Of a stretch of DNA of 64,000 nt, positions 55,581 through 64,000 are shown one piece after another (position 1 is the first letter of the stretch; each line of letters opens with the position of its first letter). This DNA is from Nostoc sp. 'Lobaria pulmonaria (5183) cyanobiont'. GTDB lineage: Bacteria; Cyanobacteriota; Cyanobacteriia; Cyanobacteriales; Nostocaceae. The DNA lies in the NCBI RefSeq assembly GCF_002949795.1, contig NZ_CP026692.1, positions 2,725,501-2,789,500 of the forward strand, written 5' to 3'. A model generated the notes under the pieces. The model saw nothing but the letters and a program-made list of their open reading frames with translations. It had not been told where the DNA came from and did not search any database. Made by a program: the position numbers and the translations under genes.

Positions 55581-57179
55581 TTAGTCACCGTCCCCCGATA
55601 AATTTAGCTGCCCATAGACATTGATATCAAATGTAAATTGAATAGGGAGCTGGTTACTGGTATATCCTGTGGGCAAAGGTGCAAAGGGTGCAGCTCGCTG
55701 TATAGCGTTGAGCGCTGCTTGATCAGTGACGCTGAATCCAGAGGTTTGTGCGAGCTGGAGATTGCTTAGTTGCCCGGAACGGTTAATAGTGAAGTTAAGC
55801 ACTGTTCGCCGGGAAGACTGGCTCACTTCTGGTAGCCACTGCTGCTTGACTTGTTGCTGTAGTTGGTTTAAGTAGGAGGTGATATCTATATCTTGACTGC
55901 TAGCATCAATACCAGAAGGAGCTTGATTATCTCGGTTGGAATTAGGTAAGGCTGCCAGATAATTACCGCTAAAATTCCGACTAGATACACTCACAGTACC
56001 ACCCAGCAAGCTTGCTGCACCTGTTTTCAGAGATGACTGAGCTATAGGTGTTCGCCCACTTAAGAGTCTTCCCGACTGGCTTAAGTTTTTAGGATTGGGT
56101 ACTGATGATGTAATAGCAGGTGCAAGCGCTGTTTTTCGGGGTAGGGCTGGTGGTGTGGTATTAGGCGCTACTACTATTTTTTTAGGTTTGGCTGCTGGTG
56201 GTATTGTTGCTTTTGCGATCGCAGTTGGCTGTGGTTTGGTTGCTAGTGGTATTGTTGCTCTTGCGATCGCAGTTGGCTGTGGTTTAGCTGCTAATGGTAT
56301 TGTTGGTCTTGCGATCGCAGTTGGCTGTGGTTTGGTTGCTAGTGGTATTGTTGCTCTTGCGATCGCAGTTGGCTGTGGTTTGGTTGCTAGTGGTATTGTT
56401 GCTCTTGCGATCGCAGTTGGCTGTGGTCTGGTTGCTAGTGGTATTGTTGGTCTTGCGATCGCACTTGGCTGTGGTTTAGCTGCTAATGGTATTGTTGGTC
56501 TTGCGATCGCAGTTGGCTCAACTTTGGGTGCTAATGGTATTGTTGCTCTTGCGATCGCAGTTGGCTCAACTTTGGGTGCTAATGGTATGGTTGGTCTTGC
56601 GATCGCAGTTGGCTCAACTTTGGGCGCTAATGGTATTGTTGCTCTTGCGATCGCAGTTGGCTCAACTTTGGGTGCTGGTGGTATTGTTGCTCTTGCGATC
56701 GCAGTTGGCTCAACTTTGGGTGCTAATGGTATTGTTGCTCTTGCGATCGCAGTTGGCTCAACTTTGGGTTGTTGAGGAGATAGATTTGGTGATTCCGCTT
56801 TCTGCTGCTTTAGTTCTGTCCGGAATACCTCTGCTGAAGATAAGGTTGTTGAGTCAAAAGGACTCTTGCTAGAGGCTTTATGTGCATCTGAATTAGCAGA
56901 CTTCACAGCAGAAACAGGTCTTTTTGGTAAAGCTTTACCACCTGCAATTGAATTTTTAGTAGCCCTGAATGAGGTTTTTTGGGGTATGTGTGTTTCATTG
57001 GGATAAACTTCAACTACCTCAATTGGAATCTCTTGCTTAGGCTCAGGCATGAAAGCTGTGAACCAATATTTGCTCCCTATCAGTAAAATAGAGTGTAGAA
57101 GGATGGAACTAACTAGACCTGGGAGGATATCGAGGGGACGCACGCTCCGATAGCGCTGAAATTCATGAGAAAAAGCCAT
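55581..57179 (-). CDS. TonB-like energy transducer with HIP1-bearing repeats
   Basis: About 532 residues. One membrane segment near the N-terminus (LDILPGLVSSILLHSILLIGSKYWFTAF), a Lys/Ser-rich linker, twelve 16-residue repeats (PKVEPTAIARATIPLA and PKPQPTAIARATIPLA forms), and a C-terminal TonB domain (VKQQWLPEVSQSSRRTVLNFTINRSGQLSNLQLAQTSGFSVTDQAALNAIQRAAPFAPLP). It spans the periplasm to give energy to outer membrane receptors. The ATG at 57179 is preferred over 57215. Confidence 0.88.
   Translation of the reverse strand: MAFSHEFQRYRSVRPLDILPGLVSSILLHSILLIGSKYWFTAFMPEPKQEIPIEVVEVYPNETHIPQKTSFRATKNSIAGGKALPKRPVSAVKSANSDAHKASSKSPFDSTTLSSAEVFRTELKQQKAESPNLSPQQPKVEPTAIARATIPLAPKVEPTAIARATIPPAPKVEPTAIARATIPLAPKVEPTAIARPTIPLAPKVEPTAIARATIPLAPKVEPTAIARPTIPLAAKPQPSAIARPTIPLATRPQPTAIARATIPLATKPQPTAIARATIPLATKPQPTAIARPTIPLAAKPQPTAIARATIPLATKPQPTAIAKATIPPAAKPKKIVVAPNTTPPALPRKTALAPAITSSVPNPKNLSQSGRLLSGRTPIAQSSLKTGAASLLGGTVSVSSRNFSGNYLAALPNSNRDNQAPSGIDASSQDIDITSYLNQLQQQVKQQWLPEVSQSSRRTVLNFTINRSGQLSNLQLAQTSGFSVTDQAALNAIQRAAPFAPLPTGYTSNQLPIQFTFDINVYGQLNLSGDGD
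56213..56769 (-). repeat. Twelve 48-nt tandem repeats, each with a HIP1 site
   Basis: Each unit has GCGATCGC at a fixed place, coding Ala-Ile-Ala, at 48-nt steps. Two subtypes occur, GGCTGTGGTTT and GGCTCAACTTTGGG, arranged in separate blocks. Confidence 0.9.
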
Positions 57180-57428
57180 GTTATTGTGCTTTTGCGTGAT
57201 AGATAACAGCCTCAACAGTCTATTTACTGTCTTCTAACTTAGAGGATATCGCATCTGATTCAGGCAAAACAAACGAGATATTGGATAATATCTTTTTTAA
57301 ACTCGATCGAGCCGAAATAGTCAACTGTACCGACTTCAGGACATTGGGCAACATACAAATCTTCTTTGTGAAGAATCGCGGTTAATGTTCTGGTCTTCAT
57401 AGGGTTTTATTTTGATCCGGACAGTCGA

Positions 57429-57454
57429 GCGATGCCTACGACGGCAAGCTACGC
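57429..57454. repeat. Dispersed repeat, reverse orientation
   Basis: GCGATGCCTACGACGG...GCTACGC, the reverse complement of the GCGTAGGC-type repeat, with a changed centre. Confidence 0.5.
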
Positions 57455-57492
57455 ACTGCTATTTTCTAGTTTAGCTTTCAGGTACGATCGCT

Positions 57493-58671
57493 TTACTTAT
57501 TACCAAGGGAATTTTTCTGAGCGTAGTTGAAATTTCTTTGATATTCACTGATTTTTTGTTGAGCTACTACATAATTTGGGCTAGAAGATGGCACGGCTTT
57601 CATAAGTGCGATCGCAGCTTGCCACTGACTCACAACTATTTTCCACTCATCTGGAGATTTCGCTGATTGAGTCAGGTTAGCTGCATTAATTGCTTTACTT
57701 ACTGCCTCTCGGAATGTATCAGCTTTAAGTAACACAGTCGGCGATTCTGAAATCACTGGTGAGGGTGTAACTAATACAGGCTTTGATGGTATTTGTGTTG
57801 AACTTTTAGAAGTTAGCGGGAAGATTTCTACAAATCTTGAAGAAAAGTATATTCCTAGAGAAATTGAAAATATTATAAAAACGAACAACAACGTTTTGTT
57901 TAAATTACGAGCCTTCCGTCGATTCTCTATAACTGTATTTTTTTGATTATCTGATAAAATATTTGATTTTATTGTGTGTAAACCCATTTCCCCACGCAAT
58001 CTATTAAGTTCTTTTTCTGTATTTAAATTAATGTTTGATTCAGTTGTATCCTTTTTTTTGTTGCCATAATAAGCAGATATTATTCGGTCTCTTACCAAAC
58101 ATTTAATCTGATAAATCAATGCACCCGCAGAAATATAGAATAATCCAAATATTAATATTAGATTACTGTTAACATTTTCTATTTGTGTATAGTATTCAAC
58201 TTGTCTGTCGTAACTAGGATAAAATAATGGTAGAAGTATTGTAGAAAAGAAAGCTGCTATCAGTGTAGAAATTACAATTACAAGCCAAGCGTACAATCCT
58301 TCCCACCAACTCATTATTCCTGGTAATAATCCTTGTATTCTACCTATTTCGGGTGCTTGAATTTCTGATACAAACCGACTAATAAGTAAGTATAAGCAGT
58401 GATGAGTCAAAGAAATTATCGGAATTGGAGATAAGATTAATAATATTGTAAATATAAAAAATAATTCTGGACTGTGTACAAAATATACGATGTTATAGCC
58501 TATTTTTCCAGCATTTTTGACTATAAATATAATAACTCTCAAAAATAGAGTCAAAATCAATGCTTTTAACCAAGAACTAGGATAAGGAAACCATAATGGC
58601 CAGTAAAATTTTTTTAGTTTTTGCTTAGTAACGTGCTGATTATTCGGCTGCTTCATAACCAATAAATGCAA
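57493..58671 (-). CDS. Multi-pass membrane protein of unknown function
   Basis: About 392 residues. Four or more membrane helices in the first half (LKALILTLFLRVIIFIV, LFFIFTILLILSPIPIISLTHHCLYLLI, YAWLVIVISTLIAAFFSTILL, LILIFGLFYISAGALIYQ), one more near 265, then a periplasmic or cytoplasmic tail with DEWKIVVSQWQAAIALMKAVPSSSPNYVVAQQKISEYQRNFNYAQ. That tail pattern recurs at the C-terminus of other cyanobacterial proteins. Family not known to me. A start at the next Met (58656) is possible. Confidence 0.7.
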   Translation of the reverse strand: MHLLVMKQPNNQHVTKQKLKKFYWPLWFPYPSSWLKALILTLFLRVIIFIVKNAGKIGYNIVYFVHSPELFFIFTILLILSPIPIISLTHHCLYLLISRFVSEIQAPEIGRIQGLLPGIMSWWEGLYAWLVIVISTLIAAFFSTILLPLFYPSYDRQVEYYTQIENVNSNLILIFGLFYISAGALIYQIKCLVRDRIISAYYGNKKKDTTESNINLNTEKELNRLRGEMGLHTIKSNILSDNQKNTVIENRRKARNLNKTLLFVFIIFSISLGIYFSSRFVEIFPLTSKSSTQIPSKPVLVTPSPVISESPTVLLKADTFREAVSKAINAANLTQSAKSPDEWKIVVSQWQAAIALMKAVPSSSPNYVVAQQKISEYQRNFNYAQKNSLGNK

Positions 58672-58840
58672 AAAAATGATAAATTAGCGTCTATCTTATG
58701 GTTGACCATCTACACCTATAAGCAATATTGTCAGAAATTTTATATCTCTATATTTAAATTTTAGTTAGATTTGTTATATCTCTATATAAAATCCAGACGT
58801 GAGACTTTTTTCTACATGATTACATAAGGTCAATGAAATA

Positions 58841-59356
58841 CTACCGTTCTTTAGTAATCACAGAACTACCATTAGTAATGCTTACTTTTTGAATAAAGAC
58901 ATCACTACAAGATGATAAAATATCAGTGCTGATTTGATTAGCAATCAACTCAAAATCTTGATTTGTTAATCCTTGTACAGGATCACCACTTAAGTTAATA
59001 CAAATAGTTAGGAGTTGAGGATTACTGGCAGACTCTTCATTATCCACTGCTTCTGCTATACCCAAATCAAACTCTTGACTCCAAACTGGAAACTCCTTAC
59101 CCGTTTGTTGTCCATAAACTCTCACTATTTCAACAGATGCAGCCTCTAAAGCCGTTAACCCTTTGCGGATAAATGCAACTAAAATTTGCTGATTTGGTAC
59201 TTCGGCAGATTCTAGCATTACCTCCAAGCAAGCATCTTTAAAGGCAACTTTTGCAGCGATCCCTTTGGGGTGTAGCTGGCGGTTCATCAGAGATGCGATC
59301 GCCTGGGTATCTCCCTGTTTTGCAAGTTTTAGAATATTTGGCTGTGTCATAACCAT
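58841..59356 (-). CDS. Conserved cyanobacterial protein, function unknown
   Basis: 171 residues: MTQPNILKLAKQGDTQAIASLMNRQLHPKGIAAKVAFKDACLEVMLESAEVPNQQILVAFIRKGLTALEAASVEIVRVYGQQTGKEFPVW. The KLAKQGD..AIA.LMN..L.PKGI.A start is one I know from many cyanobacterial proteins, where it precedes varied domains. No enzymatic motif. The first codons could start at either Met (1 or 3). Confidence 0.7.
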   Translation of the reverse strand: MVMTQPNILKLAKQGDTQAIASLMNRQLHPKGIAAKVAFKDACLEVMLESAEVPNQQILVAFIRKGLTALEAASVEIVRVYGQQTGKEFPVWSQEFDLGIAEAVDNEESASNPQLLTICINLSGDPVQGLTNQDFELIANQISTDILSSCSDVFIQKVSITNGSSVITKER

Positions 59357-59565
59357 TAAAAGAAAAAAGCTCAGAAAATAAACTTATATTCTTAGGATTC
59401 CCTCTTGACAGCCTTAAGTAACATTATGATGCAAGAGATCAGCTAACCTGGGCTAAAATGTCTAGTATAAAGATAGTCATTCACAGACTTTTACAAAAAA
59501 TATATTTTCTCTGGATCGACATCAAAAAATCTTGTTTTTGTGCTTGCCAAATTAACAAGATTAAT

Positions 59566-60258
59566 ATGAATCAGTTAATTCCAATTTTAAATATGAAGTT
59601 TGATCGAGATCATGATTGGCCCTCGACGCTAGAAGAAGCCATAGTTATCCAAGAAACGCTGCAAAATCAAGTAATTACTGAGGATCAACTGCAAGAACCG
59701 ATCCAGTACGTTGCTGGAGTAGATATGGGTTTTGAAGCTGATGGAACCATTAGCCGTGCAGCGGTTGCAGTTCTGAGTTTTCCGGATTTGCAAGTAATCG
59801 AGACAAGCCTAGCACATCGTCCTACAACCTTTCCTTATGTTCCTGGGTTCCTCTCATTTCGGGAAATTCCAGCTGTCCTTGATGCCCTGGAAAAGATTAA
59901 AACAACACCAAATATTATCTTGTGTGATGGTCAGGGAATTGCTCATCCCCGTAGATTAGGTATAGCTAGCCATTTAGGGTTACTTATAGATATGCCGACA
60001 ATTGGGGTAGCTAAGTCTAGGTTGGTAGGTAAGCATGAAGAATTGGCAGAAACCAAAGGCAGCACGCAACCACTGATATATAACGGTGAAACCATTGGGG
60101 CAGTTTTGCGATCGCGCACAGGAGTAAAACCTCTATACATCTCCAGTGGTCATCGAATTAGTTTACCGACAGCGATTGACTATGTATTGCGCTGTACGCC
60201 CAAATATCGGCTGCCAGAAACTACACGCATTGCTGATAAACTAGCGTCGGCGAGATAA
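59566..60258 (+). CDS. nfi: Endonuclease V
   Basis: About 230 residues: QYVAGVDMGFEADGTISRAAVAVLSFPDLQVIET (catalytic Asp), FPYVPGFLSFREIPAVLDAL (Glu), NIILCDGQGIAHPRRLGIASHLGLLIDMPTIGVAKSRLVG (Asp and the HPRR loop). It cuts near deaminated bases such as inosine. The ATG at 59566 is used because the longer frame from 59458 adds hydrophobic residues not seen in the family. Confidence 0.93.
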   Translation: MNQLIPILNMKFDRDHDWPSTLEEAIVIQETLQNQVITEDQLQEPIQYVAGVDMGFEADGTISRAAVAVLSFPDLQVIETSLAHRPTTFPYVPGFLSFREIPAVLDALEKIKTTPNIILCDGQGIAHPRRLGIASHLGLLIDMPTIGVAKSRLVGKHEELAETKGSTQPLIYNGETIGAVLRSRTGVKPLYISSGHRISLPTAIDYVLRCTPKYRLPETTRIADKLASAR

Positions 60259-60365
60259 AGCTTGTTGAAGATTTTTCTAAATACTTGCTTGCACCGACTC
60301 AATCGTGTTAGGAATCGCACAGAAAGAAGTTGAAGTAGCTAAATACGATTTACGAAGTTAGAACA

Positions 60366-60917
60366 ATGAACGCACTAACTTTACAGTGGCACGATGCAGG
60401 TCAAGATAAAACTCAGAACATTTACGAACAACAGCCAAGTCAAAATCCTGGCACTGTCCGCATCGGTCGCGACCCCCTCCGGTGCGATATTGTTCTGAGT
60501 CACCCTACTGTCTCTGGACTGCACGTTGAAATATTTTTTCATCACCAGCAACAACGCTTTTATATCAGGAATTTGCGATCGCAAAATCCTCCTGTTGTCG
60601 ATGGACGGCAATTAGTCCAAGGTGAAATGCCTTTAACTGAGGGCACTGGCATCTCTTTGGGACAAATAAAACTAAATGTTACAAGCGTTTCCACAAGTAG
60701 CATTCCAGCAACAATTTTGCTACCACCCAATCCAGCAATAAATCTCGAACATCACCACCATCTACCAACACCTTCCGCACCGCCCCCAGGAGTTTATGGC
60801 TTAGAATGCCCCAAATGTCATAAAGTTTCCCCAGGAGAGAATCTACAAATTGGTTGTCATTGGTGTGGGACATCTTTAGCTGCGGCTGTGAGTGTGTTGG
60901 TAGCACGGGGTAGTTGA
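60366..60917 (+). CDS. FHA-domain protein with C-terminal zinc-ribbon
   Basis: 183 residues. FHA domain: VRIGRDPLRCDIVLSHPTVSGLHVEIFFHHQQQRFYIRNLRSQNPPVVDGRQLVQGEMPLTEGTGISLGQIKLNV. After a Pro-rich linker, the end has CPKCHKVSPGENLQIGCHWCGTSL with two CxxC pairs, a zinc ribbon. It lies 82 nt upstream of the FHA-FAD gene, so they are probably one operon. Confidence 0.88.
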   Translation: MNALTLQWHDAGQDKTQNIYEQQPSQNPGTVRIGRDPLRCDIVLSHPTVSGLHVEIFFHHQQQRFYIRNLRSQNPPVVDGRQLVQGEMPLTEGTGISLGQIKLNVTSVSTSSIPATILLPPNPAINLEHHHHLPTPSAPPPGVYGLECPKCHKVSPGENLQIGCHWCGTSLAAAVSVLVARGS

Positions 60918-60964
60918 GAAGGAGGGTAGGAGGAGCAGGGGAAGAATTCCTAACTCTTAACTTA

Positions 60965-61010
60965 ATGACCAATGACAAATGACAAATGACAAATGACAAA
61001 TGACAAATGA
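60965..61010 (+). repeat. ATGACAA heptamer repeat overlapping a start codon
   Basis: ATG occurs at 60965, 60972, 60979, 60986, 60993, 61000 and 61007 in 7-nt steps. The start codon of the next gene is the one at 61000. Confidence 0.85.
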
Positions 61011-62958
61011 CTTACAAATCCAATTGAGTTGGGAAGAACCAGCGACGGGTGAACGGCGAGAACCACTGTTAAATATGCCGATCGCTTTTGGTCGAGAATT
61101 TGCTCGCTTACCTGCTGAACTTAGGGGAGTGCGTGTTTCTCGGATGCTACTTAACAGTAATGAAGTCTCTCGCTATCATGCCCTAATCGACTGGGAACAA
61201 GACCATTTAGTAGTGATTGACCAAGGTAGCGTTAACGGTGTCTATGTCAATGGTCAACCACAAACGCGTAGTGTTTTGGTTAATGGCGATACGTTGCAAA
61301 TTGGCCCATATTTGATCGCAGTGACATTTGGTGCTAACGCCTCTGCGGCAGATACCACCCCCCCTTCAACGATTCACTTCAACGCAAATACCAATCGCCC
61401 AGACCCCAGCTTGCTTGTAGTTCAGCCGCTAACGCCCGTGGCAAGTAATTTCCCGCCATTGGCGTTTCAGGCACAAAAGGTTTCTGTGCAAGCACTTCAT
61501 GCTGCGGGATTACCAGTAGATGAATCTGATTATCTAGCGATCGGGGCAGGATTGGGTAGCTTTTTATGGGCTGATTTGCTGAGAATTAGTGGTGTGCGTG
61601 CTAAGAAGATTGTGGTTTTGGGATTAGAGGCAGAACCTTATGCTCGTTACAAACGCCTCTGTTTGAATTCACAAATTCCTTTATATGAAAGACTGCGTTC
61701 TAATTCTGACTCTTGTCCCGATAATATTTGGGGTTGGCCTAGTTATGCCTTGCGTGAAGCTTGGGGTGACTTAGCCAAGAAAGAGATAAAATCAGCATTC
61801 AAGTATTTATGGCAAGTGTTTGCCGAACCAACATTTGCAGAAACTTATACTCCTCGTGCGGGTAATGTCTTTGATTCCATCGACAGGGAAACGAAGCGCA
61901 TAGGCTGGAATCAAATTTATCGCTATGGGCGAGTTAGGGTAATTCGCAAAACTGATGACGGTAGATATTGCGTAGCCTATTCTCGCGGCCCAGGAAATTA
62001 TGCTTTTTTAGTTAGTCGTTATTTACATTTAGCTACTGGGTATCCAGCTATTCAGTTTCTCCCAGATTTGCAAGCTTATAGGGAAAAATATCAAGATTTT
62101 AAATCTGTCGTCAATGCTTATGAAGCTCACAATCATGTTTATGAGCAACTAGAGCAACAAGGTGGTACGGTATTGATTCGGGGGCGGGGAATTGTGGCTT
62201 CGCGGATTGTGCAACGGATTTATGAAGCTAGAAAGCGAAATCAGAATATTGCAGTTTTGCATTTAATGCGATCGCCTAAACCCCAAGGCAACAAATTTCA
62301 AAATGCCCAACGCTTAGTCAAAAATCATTACGAATTTCAACCCTTTAACTGGCCGAAAGCCTGTTGGGGCGGTGAACTCCGGGCAATGTTAGAAAAAGCC
62401 ACCCCCGATGAACGCAAACGTTTACTAGCAGACTGGGGTGGAACTACCACCGCCGACCGCCAAGACTGGCAGAAAATTACTGCTCAAGGGTTAAGCGAAG
62501 GCTGGTATCAAATTACCTTCGGTGAGGTGCTGGATGTGGAACGAGATGCCCAAAACCAGACTATTACCCATATCCGAGAACAAAGCTTTGGAGAAATGAA
62601 ATTGCTAGCTGATTTTATTATTGATGCTACTGGACTGGATGCCAAGGTAGATGCCAATCCCCTATTAGCAGATTTGGTGAAACATTACAATCTCCCAGTC
62701 AATCATTTGGGGCGATTGACTGTAGCGAACAATTTTGAATTGGTAGAAATGCGTAGCGATCGAGGTCAAATGTATGCGGCTGGGGCTATTACTTTAGGTG
62801 GGCCTTATGCCGCAGTTGATAGTTTTTTGGGCTTGCAATACGCCGCATTAGTCGCCGTTGATGGACTCGCCGCCGCTCGTGCGCCTGGAGTCCAAAGGTT
62901 GAATACTATAAGTTCTTTTAGACAGTGGTTGAAGTGGGTGTTAAATCAGTCACCTTAG
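61000..62958 (+). CDS. FHA-FAD-dependent oxidoreductase fusion
   Basis: 652 residues. An N-terminal FHA domain (about 20-105): FGREFARLPAELRGVRVSRMLLNSNEVSRYHALIDWEQDHLVVIDQGSVNGVYVNGQPQ. The rest resembles an FAD/NAD(P)-binding oxidoreductase: ESDYLAIGAGLGSFLWADLLRISG...KIVVLGLEAEPYARYKRLCLNSQIPLYERL, a middle GGTVLIRGRGIVASRIVQRIYEARKRNQNIAVLHLMRSP, and the end DFIIDATGLDAKVDANPLLADLVK...GQMYAAGAITLGGPYAAVDSFLGLQYAAL. The substrate is unknown. It starts within a heptamer repeat. Confidence 0.85.
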   Translation: MTNDLQIQLSWEEPATGERREPLLNMPIAFGREFARLPAELRGVRVSRMLLNSNEVSRYHALIDWEQDHLVVIDQGSVNGVYVNGQPQTRSVLVNGDTLQIGPYLIAVTFGANASAADTTPPSTIHFNANTNRPDPSLLVVQPLTPVASNFPPLAFQAQKVSVQALHAAGLPVDESDYLAIGAGLGSFLWADLLRISGVRAKKIVVLGLEAEPYARYKRLCLNSQIPLYERLRSNSDSCPDNIWGWPSYALREAWGDLAKKEIKSAFKYLWQVFAEPTFAETYTPRAGNVFDSIDRETKRIGWNQIYRYGRVRVIRKTDDGRYCVAYSRGPGNYAFLVSRYLHLATGYPAIQFLPDLQAYREKYQDFKSVVNAYEAHNHVYEQLEQQGGTVLIRGRGIVASRIVQRIYEARKRNQNIAVLHLMRSPKPQGNKFQNAQRLVKNHYEFQPFNWPKACWGGELRAMLEKATPDERKRLLADWGGTTTADRQDWQKITAQGLSEGWYQITFGEVLDVERDAQNQTITHIREQSFGEMKLLADFIIDATGLDAKVDANPLLADLVKHYNLPVNHLGRLTVANNFELVEMRSDRGQMYAAGAITLGGPYAAVDSFLGLQYAALVAVDGLAAARAPGVQRLNTISSFRQWLKWVLNQSP

Positions 62959-63020
62959 TATTAGGAGGCAGAAGGCAGGAGGGATAGAGTATTTATCTGG
63001 TTGTTTTGAGTAGCAAATCC

Positions 63021-63272
63021 CAACTTCGAGGATAAAAGGTGCAACTTCGAGGATAAAAAGTGCAACCTTGAGGATAAAAGGTGCAACGTCGAGGTTCAGA
63101 AGCTCAACTTTGAGGTTCAGAAGCTCAACTTTGAGGTTCAGAAGCTCAACTTTGAGGTTCAGAAGCTCAACTTTGAGGTTCGGAGGCTCAACTTTGAGGT
63201 TCGGAGGCTCAACTTTGAGGATAAAAGGTGCAACGTCGAGGTTCAGAGGCTCAACTTTGAGGTTCAGATGTT
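63021..63272. repeat. Twelve-unit 21-nt tandem array
   Basis: Twelve contiguous 21-nt units begin CAAC at 63021. Two unit types: CAACTTCGAGGATAAAAGGTG-like (units 1-3, 10) and CAACTTTGAGGTTCAGAAGCT-like (units 4-9, 11, 12). No spacers. It sits between the FHA-FAD gene and a methyltransferase gene. Confidence 0.9.
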
Positions 63273-63483
63273 CAAGTGCGATCGCTTACGAACTGCAACA
63301 CCACTTAATGTTGTCATCAGAAGTTTATTTTTATTTAGCTGGAGAGTTAAAAACGAACAACTGGTATTTTAATTTTTAGTATTTCACTTTTTTGTTAAGA
63401 AAGATGTGACTAATGTATAGCACCCCAGCATCGACTAGGGAGAATGAGATAATTTCTCTAATTTCCTATTGGTTGAGAATTTA

Positions 63484-64000
63484 ATGACTGAGCTATATGA
63501 TACTATTGGCGGTGTTTACGAACAGTTTAAAACTGTAGCCACATTGCCGATCGCCGAAAAATTTACACTATTTAAGATTCTTGGTAATTTTCAAGGGAAA
63601 ACCATTCTAGACTTAGCCTGCGGTACTGGCTTTTATAGCAGATTGTTGAAAGAAGAAGGATCTGCAAAAGTTGTTGGTGTAGACATATCCAAGGAAATGG
63701 TAAACGTTGCACGCCAGCAAGAGATGAAAAATCCACTTGGAAATGAATATCAAGTGTTAGACATTGCCAAACTTCACAAGCTTGGCAGTTTTGATTTAGT
63801 TACTGCGGTTTATCTTCTTAATTATGCAGAAAACAAAGAGCATCTACTACAGATGCTTTGTAATATCCGCAGTAATCTAGCGTCAAACGGGCGTTTTGTC
63901 GCCATGACGATTAATCCGAGTTTCTCTTGGAAGAAATCAAATTCGACAAAGTATGGACTTACCGTACTCAAACAAGAACCTTTGTCAGAAGGCTTTTATT
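63484..64000 (+). CDS. Class I SAM-dependent methyltransferase, N-terminal part
   Basis: From the ATG at 63484 the frame is open to the window edge (172 codons): YDTIGGVYEQFKTVATLP, the SAM motif KTILDLACGTGFYSRLLKEEGSAKVVGVDISKEMVNVARQQE, then FDLVTAVYLLNYAENKEHLLQML and LASNGRFVAMTINP. A methyltransferase-25/11-like fold. Substrate unknown. The C-terminal part is outside the window. Confidence 0.85.
   Translation, partial: MTELYDTIGGVYEQFKTVATLPIAEKFTLFKILGNFQGKTILDLACGTGFYSRLLKEEGSAKVVGVDISKEMVNVARQQEMKNPLGNEYQVLDIAKLHKLGSFDLVTAVYLLNYAENKEHLLQMLCNIRSNLASNGRFVAMTINPSFSWKKSNSTKYGLTVLKQEPLSEGFY

Noticed and set aside
56095-56872. Long open frames opposite the TonB-like gene
   Set aside because: They are mirror products of the 48-nt repeats; the TonB domain and membrane segment are on the reverse strand.
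63021-63272. CRISPR array
   Set aside because: Units are contiguous with no spacers and no cas genes are near.
63068-63379. 103-codon frame with RFRSSTL repeats
   Set aside because: It is the translated 21-nt array without ribosome site or a domain; treated as repeat DNA.

Overview
The window comes from the chromosome of a filamentous, heterocyst-type cyanobacterium close to Nostoc/Anabaena. Evidence seen in the sequence: very many HIP1 octamers (GCGATCGC), heptanucleotide short tandem repeats between genes, dispersed repeats of the GCGTAGGCGTAGCCC type, genes shared with plastids (ycf35, ycf46), sulfolipid genes (sqdB, sqdX), and a lipid A/outer membrane block. No rRNA, tRNA or CRISPR array was found.

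Layout. 1-2.0 kb: end of an SLH-domain gene, HdeD-like membrane protein, DUF1400 secreted protein, small unknown gene. 2.3-5.6 kb: a DUF2281/MazF-type toxin-antitoxin pair, then a caspase-fold protease next to a small EACC1-like protein, a probable conflict or regulated-death module. 5.6-7.1 kb: gene-free, with a degenerate 21-nt array and a 31-bp palindrome. 7.1-13.8 kb: DUF411 protein, TPR protein, KTSC protein, a response-regulator remnant, MoaE, VOC and GNAT proteins, and a decayed sulfonate locus (5'-truncated ssuA, ssuD with an in-frame TGA). 14.0-17.2 kb: a cobalamin riboswitch with a Shine-Dalgarno-sequestering hairpin controlling cobG-cobH-cobI. 18-22.3 kb: repeat-rich, almost gene-poor region with two MITE-like elements, one small double-glycine leader peptide gene, and remnants including an RTX-type fragment. 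22.3-28 kb: an AIR-synthase-like gene of foreign look, Fe superoxide dismutase, fused panC/cmk, and an RlpA-like protein.

28.9-34.2 kb: glutaminase, FAD monooxygenase, DUF3598-like protein, AbrB-family membrane protein, and a frameshifted HNH endonuclease. 34.3-37.8 kb: ycf35, ycf46, a ribbon-helix-helix-type protein and an FHA membrane protein. 38-44.3 kb: a lipoprotein, sqdB and sqdX (sulfoquinovosyl diacylglycerol synthesis), and a GAF-GAF-PAS adenylate/guanylate cyclase. 44.9-52.7 kb: purC, then an Omp85/BamA gene and lpxC-fabZ-lpxA-lpxB, all on one strand; together they make lipid A and insert outer-membrane proteins. 52.9-64 kb: a C5-cytosine DNA methyltransferase, Tat-exported aldo/keto reductase, a TonB-like protein carrying twelve 48-nt repeats each with a HIP1 site, two unknown proteins, endonuclease V, an FHA gene, an FHA-FAD oxidoreductase fusion, a clean 21-nt tandem array, and the start of a methyltransferase gene.

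The most interesting items are the caspase/EACC1 module, the HIP1-bearing repeat array, the two 21-nt arrays, the nested element with perfect 19-bp inverted repeats and an 11-bp duplication, the decaying ssu and HNH genes, and the FHA-FAD fusion. All functional statements are inferences from recognised sequence families read by eye; no database search was run.
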